Shown: positions 58,057 through 64,000 of the stretch, piece after piece
Position numbering within the stretch: the first letter of the stretch is position 1
Layout: each line of letters begins with the position of its first letter
Assembly (NCBI GenBank): GCA_009103225.1
Contig: RHPI01002438.1
Span: 932,516-996,515 of the forward strand
Reading direction: 5' to 3'
Source of the DNA: Chlorokybus atmophyticus
Taxonomy: Eukaryota; Streptophyta; Chlorokybophyceae; Chlorokybales; Chlorokybaceae
Length of the DNA: 64,000 nucleotides
Notes under the pieces: model-generated
The model's input: the letters and a program-made list of their open reading frames with translations, nothing else
What the model was told of the DNA's origin: nothing
Database searches by the model: none
Made by a program: the position numbers and the translations under genes

Positions 58057-61000
58057 CTGTCACGCTCACTGTCTCTGCTGCCACTTCGCTCTCGATCATG
58101 ATCTGTACTGCTGCCTCCACCCGGTGCGCCGGTGTCCCACCGGCTGCGCCTTCCTTCCCTGCGTGTGTTTGTGTCACCTGATGCTGCTACTGGAGGAGGA
58201 GGAGGTGGTGGTGGTCGTGGTGGTGGTGGCGGCGGTACTCGTTGCAGATGCGCAGCAGCCACATTGCCTGTTGCTGCACGCGGTGCGCCAACATCCCACC
58301 CACTCTTCTGCTGGGCAGCAGGCGTAAAGCCGGAAACCCTTGCTGCAGCAGGTGTGGCTGATTGCAGCTCGCGTTGCGATAGAGGTGCTATGATTGTCGC
58401 AGCACTGTGACCTATAACCCAACAGTACAAGCCATACGTCAGGTCAGGAGCAAAACAAAGCGAAACTCTTTGTGGCATATCGATGAATTCTGTAACACTA
58501 CAGCAACACATTCCCAGCACAATACAGGGCAGGCCGCTTGTCTGTGCTGTAGAACAACTACGTCAACCCTGACAACTAAGAAGTAATCCAGCTGTTGCTT
58601 ACCGCCAATGGTACCGGTTGAGGCTGCAACAAAGCTGTTGCGGAAACGTGCACCAATAGAGCCACGCACCGAGTCCACAGCGGCGATGCGGCTTTTCGGA
58701 GCGGACGGAGGCCCATCCCCTCTACCAGCACGTGGCGGTGGTCCAGCACCACGTCCAGCTGGCGGTGGAGCACCTTGCGACCGCGGCTGCGCCCCCTCTG
58801 AGCCAGGCGCCCCGCCGCTGGGCGTAAAGCCCAACCCATGCCCGAAGTCCACACCACGCTTGCCACGCCCTCGCCCCTTGCCAACCCTGCCCTGCCCTTT
58901 CCCACCACCGCCGCCGCCGCCGCCACCACCACCACGTTTCTGCCTTCGAAATCTTGGGTCCTGCAAGCACATAAAAACTGTTGGCATTGGAAACGTGTGT
59001 CTTGGTATGCATACTGCTATCGTGCAGATACACGTCTCACAGATACCTTGTTGGCTAGTTGCATGAGTGCGTCTGGCACTTGCTGGCCAGCGGCGGCCAG
59101 ATTATGCACGAGTTCGCCAGCAAAGTGCCCTTGCTTCATGGTGACGAGGGTGTAGGCTACGCCATCTGTTGCACCCGCTCTGCCCGTGCGGCCGATGCGG
59201 TGGACGTGCGTGTCCATGTCTTTGGCCACATCGTAGTTCACGACCGTCTTGATAGACTTGATGTCAAGCCCCCTCGCTGCCACATCCGTTGCAACCAACA
59301 CGTGATGCACGCCACCCTTGAAATCCCTGAGTACTTCCGACCGCGACGCTTGGTCTTTGTCTCCGTGAAGAGCAGCCACTGATGCCACACGAGCCGTCAT
59401 GTGACAACTTGCATGCATGTCAACAACCACAAAGAGAACAACAGCAAACCAAACGAGGTAACACCAAATGAAGCCGCACCTCTGAACTGCCGTTCTCTAA
59501 GTTGGCTTGCAAGCTCTTCCACTCGCGCCTTAGTCCCAGCAAAGACGAGCGTGTCACCGGCATCAACCATCACTGGGAGCCGTTGAAGCAGCCAAGGCAA
59601 CTTCTCTGCATCAGATGACAACACCTCTGCAATTTGCCGAATGTCCTCATTGGCCTGCACAATGCAACTATTAGTCTGGACTTCAAGTCATACATCCACA
59701 ACATCAACAGGTGCATACCTCGCCGACTTCGCCAACAGTGATGCGCACGGGATCGGTTAAAATGTCCCTCGCCAAGCGCTCAATCTTCCTCGGCATGGTG
59801 GCTGAGAACAGGAGCGTCTGCCTGTCCGGGCGTATCTGGCCTATGATGGATCGCATCTGCGGCTCGAACCCCATGTCGAACATGCGATCGGCTTCATCCA
59901 GAACCATATACGTAGCACGCCGCATGGTCAGCGCCTTCATCTTCAGCATGTCTATTAGACGACCAGGCGTGGCCACAACAATCTCCACTCCAGCCTTCAA
60001 CTCTTTAAACTGCTCAAACTTGGACATCCCTCCATATACGCCCGAGACCTACATTACAGTCAAATCGTATAGTTGACGCACAGACACTGAATAACTTTGC
60101 ATCTGGAACAAAAGCGACAGTGACTTCCAGGACTAACCTGAAGATTGTAAGCTTTGGCAAACTTTTTGGTCTCGGTGTAAATCTGCTGGGCCAGCTCGCG
60201 CGTGGGTGCGCAGATCACGCCGATGGGGCCAGCGCCTTTCTCGAGCTCCTCCTGGTCCATGATGTGCACGAGCATGGGCAGCACAAAGGCTGCGGTCTTT
60301 CCCGAACCCGTTTTGGCGATACCGATGACATCCCTGCCAGACAGCACGACAGGCAGAGCTTGACATTGGATAGGAGTTGGCCGATGGTACGATTGTTTCT
60401 TCAGCATCGCCATGACCTCTGCGTCAAACCCACACTGCGAGAACTCCTGTACAGGCCGGCCGACATCAAATCCAGAGACCCTGATGCCTGCAAAATAAAC
60501 AATACATAATTTTCAAAATTCAGATAATCTACTTGGTGTTTTGGTACGGTTAGACATCATGTGTGCCCGCAGAAAGGGGTTGCTGCTCACCATGCTCTTT
60601 CCTTTTTGCCCGAATATCATCCTCGGACATGGCAGCAATTTGCGGGGCTTCGACATAGAAGTCCTTGGTGAACTCGTCATATTCAATGCTGCTGTGGTCA
60701 AGAGGCGGTATGGGCCCGATCTCCTTCTTATCCACTGGCAGAATGTTGTCATCAGAGTCATAACCTGCACCACCTTTCTCAGCCGCTGCTTTCTCTGCAG
60801 CATCGACCGCCCGCGCTGTAGCGTACACCTCCTCATCAGAGTCATCACCACCCATTACAGCGGCCTGTCCCACCGGCAATCCCGCTGCGGCTCGCGCTTT
60901 CATGTAACTCTCCACGGGGTCGTCCTCATCCTCTTCATCGCGCAAAGGCTGGGCCATGCATGCATCATGAGCATTATTAGCACCGATGTACAACCAAAGT

Positions 61001-61523
61001 ACAACAGCAAATGTGCCTGTGCGGGTAACTGTCAGCGCACCTTTGGAGCAACGGGTTTGTCCTTGTTGTCCTTCACTTCCTGATGAATACCTGCCATGAA
61101 AGCATCCAGCGGGTCCTCCTCGCCATTTTCTTCCTGCATGATAATGTTTTAACAACCATGTGAGTCAAGATCGGCACTTGAAACAACTCATCACACCCTG
61201 AGACCACTTCTCACGCACATAGGTACAACTTCTCACACCAACATGTTGAGGATTACCAGTAAAGTATCACTGCGCACTGAAGAAGTGAAGATCATGCAGG
61301 TATGCATGCATTGTTGCATTCGCACCTGTGCCTGTGCTGTGGATGGCTGCTCTTCGTGATCGGATGCGTACGCGGGCCCTGCCTCTTCATTGTCGCTGTC
61401 GGACTCCCCTGGCCTGTACAGCTGGCGTTTGCGGGGCGGTTCGCTCGCACCATTGCCGGCGCCAAGCTCAGGGCGTCGACCGAGCGCAAACCCCTCAAAT
61501 CCAAAACGCCTCTTTCCAGACAT
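58057..61523 (-). CDS. RH24: DEAD-box ATP-dependent RNA helicase, RH24/DDX42 type (3' end not resolved)
   Basis: Exons (minus): 61523-61326, 61133-61041, 60948-60591, 60487-60138, 60048-59719, 59654-59480, 59378-59047, 58960-58603, 58411-58057, plus an unresolved final exon; about 850 residues so far. The acidic N terminus is followed by [16 protein letters not shown] and all helicase motifs: AKTGSGKT (274-281), [17 protein letters not shown] (383-386), SAT (414-416), [11 protein letters not shown] and HRIGRTGR (560-567). The sequence follows plant RH24 and human DDX42 closely ([49 protein letters not shown]). The tail is Gly/Arg-rich, then Pro-rich, with SGWD and SRWD motifs as in RH24. DDX42 is linked to the U2 snRNP/SF3B step of splicing, so a nuclear splicing role is expected. 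After 58057 a GT donor fits, but the last exon could not be chosen; unspliced reading would run to 57669. Confidence 0.95.
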
Positions 61524-62294
61524 TGCAGGAAGTCCACTGCTCTAGTCTCTTGATTGGTTCACATGCTCCTGTTTGGGTTGAACACATTTAGCGGTATGAC
61601 AAGATGATAATGTCAAGCTGAATCAGCAACACTTGTTGCAGTTGCAGAGGGCATTCAGGCACGTAGTATATTGTCATGTCTCAACAATTGACGATGAATG
61701 ACTGTCCTGCACCAGCATTGCGCTATCACATTGACACACTCGACCATGCATGCTGTCTACAACGAACACTCAGTATGCGCAAACCAAATCAACACTACTC
61801 TCTTCAAACATGCTCTGGCATGCTTAAGTCACACTGATCTTAGTAGTCACGTCGCCAAGCATAAAGTTCGTATCACACATGCACTGGTCGTGGCAAGCTC
61901 GCCTATAGCAGGCCAATGTGAGCGGTTAGCAGGTTGTTGCGGACAGGAACCACTACATGCTGTAATAGCAGCACCCAGCGCAGCTGCGTGACAAGATTCA
62001 AGAACCAGAAGACCAAAGGTTTGCGTTTATCTCAAGCACTGACCTGCTGCGCACGTCCTCCCGCACCACCTCCACCTCCACCTCCACCGCTGCCGCCGCC
62101 GCCGCCGCCTGCTCTACCAGCTACACCTTGCAGCGCAGGTAGGGTTTGCATCACGCTGTGTGAACTACAAGCGTGACGCTTAAGGCGACTCTATTGCAGG
62201 AGTTACGCTTGCCGCGCAAAGCTGTTCACACAACTTTGAACTGTTCAAAGTTGGGGCGTTGGCCTTGGCGACGGCGGCGGGGTGGTTGTGGGCA
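61524..62294. other. Divergent intergenic region between helicase and FHA genes
   Basis: 771 bp. It contains CCT/CCACCT and (GCC)n triplet tracts at 62060-62112. An open frame there rich in proline is due to the repeat. The FHA gene may have a 5' untranslated exon near 62200. Confidence 0.5.
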
Positions 62295-63473
62295 ATGTCG
62301 GGCGGCGGCGGCGCTGTTGAGGGCGATGCTGCCGTGGACAGTCAAAACAAGAAGGAAGTTTTGCCTGCTGCGCCGCCAGTGAAGAAGCCGCATCTGCAGC
62401 TGCACGTGCTGGCCGGGCCGCTTGCCGCTGCTGGGACGGTGTTCAGCATCAACACCGTTTGCTACAAAGTTGGGCGGTCACAAGGAAACTGCGCTCTCAA
62501 AGACGATGAGGTAATCACTGCTCATGCGAGTGATATATCACATTGTTGCACAATGCAAGGCTGTGCTTGACAATGTCCATCCAAAGGCAGCTTTCATAGC
62601 CTGCGTCCACCAGTATGTATGGGCCGCTTGATCTCGTTATCTGTTGCTGTCAACCGAACTACAGCCGTGATGTATAGTGTTGGGTTGTTGCATTACTTGT
62701 TTGTTTGCGCTACTATCTTGTGACGGGCAACATGCACTGCAGGTGTCTACTCGGCACGCGGAGGTGAGGTTTGAGGATGGAGCCTGGCGGCTGCAAGACT
62801 TGGGTAGCCTTAACGGCACTACATTGAATGGCGAAACCGTCAGTGTGACTCATGGCACTCCAGGTGCAGTGCCATGCCCTTGCTGATTTGTATTTGTGAT
62901 AGTGCATCCTGCTCTGTTGGGCTGGCCATGTGTGCATACCAGAGAAACATCAAATTCTAGGTGCACGCAGTCGTCAATGCTATGATGATCCATGCACAGT
63001 CTCAGCTGGTGCGGTCGTAGTGTGGTATACCAACACAATGTATGGTGAGCTCACAGTGGAGCTGATTCAGGTCCAGCCAAACAGTTGCAGGATGGTGACC
63101 TGATCCAGTTTGGGCCAACAACTGTAGTTATGGTTGCCATAGAAGCCCCAACGGACAGCAACTTGACAGTTGAGGAGGTTCTGAAGACGGCTTTGCAAAG
63201 GCACCTCCAGTTGCAAACCCACATCATCATGGTGCGTGACATGAGAGCGTGGAAGTAATGTGCAAATAACTTTGTCAACCGCAGCGTTGCATTGACAACA
63301 GCAACTTGTCAAGTTGGTTGGCTGTGTTATGGCTTTGTGCACCTCGCACTTCAGAGCTTACCTTTTGAGTGTTTTCAACTGTGCAGACAACAACAAGCAA
63401 AATGGCCCGACAGATAGAGGAACAGGCAGCTTCAATCTGCAATGAACTTCGCGCCCAGGCAGCTGTCCAATGA
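62295..63473 (+). CDS. Small FHA-domain protein
   Basis: Exons: 62295-62510, 62743-62863, 63071-63231, 63387-63473; 194 residues, in phase. The FHA fold is recognised by YKVGRSQGNCALKDDEVSTR and HAEVRFEDGAWRLQDLGSLN with conserved G60-R61, S74, H77, N96 and N101-G102, the residues that hold phosphothreonine peptides. The domain ends near residue 130 (DGDLIQFG). A helical C terminus follows (LTVEEVLKTALQRHLQLQTH, then KMARQIEEQAASICNELRAQ). It would act as a phospho-dependent adaptor; partner and pathway are unknown. No presequence is obvious: it starts MSGGGGAVEGDAAVD. It is divergent from the helicase gene, and TGTACAT follows the stop by 45 bases. Confidence 0.92.
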
Positions 63474-63517
63474 ACCTGGCGCATGCGTTTTAACAGCATT
63501 TGGAGCCACTTAGACTT

Positions 63518-63524
63518 TGTACAT
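63518..63524 (+). promoter_or_regulatory. TGTACAT element after the FHA gene stop
   Basis: TTTGTACATATC, 45 bases after the TGA; TGTACATA fits the PUF consensus. The role is inferred. Confidence 0.35.
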
Positions 63525-64000
63525 ATCAAGGTAGGCTTAGCCTAGCCTAGCCTATTCGGTTCACAGTGGCTCATGTTGGGCATCTTGGAGTAGCCGCAAA
63601 ACATGATGGCACCGACACTCCGTTCAGCTCAGTATGGTTTAAGCGCGCACCATATATCCAACGGTTGTGTAGACAAGACATAGGACTGTTTACGTAGGTC
63701 AACATATGACACCAACACAGCTTGTTTGCAAGACCGCACGGCTTGTGACAGCTTACCGGTCATGCTGCTTATAAGTGATTGCCAGGCCATGACGTCAAGT
63801 GTATTTTTTTTTCAACACAATTCCAGCTGCACTGCTACAGTCCAGTTGATATGTCTACATCACTGGGCCTACGTTGCAAGCTATATTATCAAAGTGATAC
63901 ATGCTTATTGTGTCAAAGTGCCTCCTAGCGACATGAACAAGTCGTAATCCTGAGAGGCAAAAGAAGGCACAGAATCTGCGTGCCCTGACCTAACCATGAT
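63525..64000. other. 3' flank of FHA gene to window end
   Basis: A TAGCC pentanucleotide repeat (ttagcctagcctagcctatt) at about 63537-63556. No gene recognised. Confidence 0.5.

Noticed and set aside
61934-62176. Proline-rich 80-codon frame upstream of the FHA gene
   Set aside because: Due to a CCT/GCC triplet repeat; no splice junction joining it in phase to the FHA exons was seen.

Overview
The window is nuclear DNA of a photosynthetic eukaryote of the green lineage, most likely a green alga. Genes are intron-rich with GT-AG introns. A ClpP-type protease subunit carries a transit-peptide-like N terminus. A PP6 phosphatase is of the plant FyPP type, a DEAD-box helicase is of the plant RH24 type, and a secreted protein combines a phytocyanin domain with a plant 'root cap' type domain. 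Species cannot be fixed from the sequence alone. Splice models below were built by eye, by joining open frames at GT(GC)/AG borders. Reading phase was checked across every junction of the complete genes. No transcript evidence was available.

Layout. 1-3546: a decayed Ty1/copia retrotransposon, cut by the window edge, with its 3' LTR. 3547-12163: gene-poor DNA with unknown open frames, a cluster of ACCATGCATGGT palindromes, a run of hairpins, GGC and AGT simple repeats, an AT-rich tract and a MITE-like element. 12164-16701: a 17-exon Golgi GLG1-type cysteine-rich membrane protein. 17020-17357: assembly gap beside a (CT)n tract. 18900-20615: PP6-type phosphatase catalytic subunit. 22594-34561: a repeat-rich block holding three copies of one F-box-like gene segment (minus, minus pseudogene, plus) and other duplicated and inverted pieces, microsatellites and perfect hairpins.

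35598-63473 is gene-dense: an unrecognised coiled-coil protein (minus); a SpoU/TrmH-type rRNA 2'-O-methyltransferase (minus), head to head with ClpP (plus) with 75 bp between start codons; an SCYL2-type pseudokinase (plus); the phytocyanin/root-cap secreted protein (minus); a predicted plastid protein with a CBM25-like segment (plus); an RH24/DDX42-type helicase (minus); and a small FHA-domain protein (plus).

The genes are ordinary housekeeping functions (secretory pathway, phosphatase signalling, organelle proteolysis, rRNA modification, clathrin trafficking, RNA processing) and form no operon-like pathway. The most unusual items are the copper-protein/root-cap fusion, the F-box triplication, the palindrome clusters, a gene with two GC-AG introns, an intron placed directly after the start codon of the GLG1 gene, and a recurrent TGTACAT element shortly after several stop codons.
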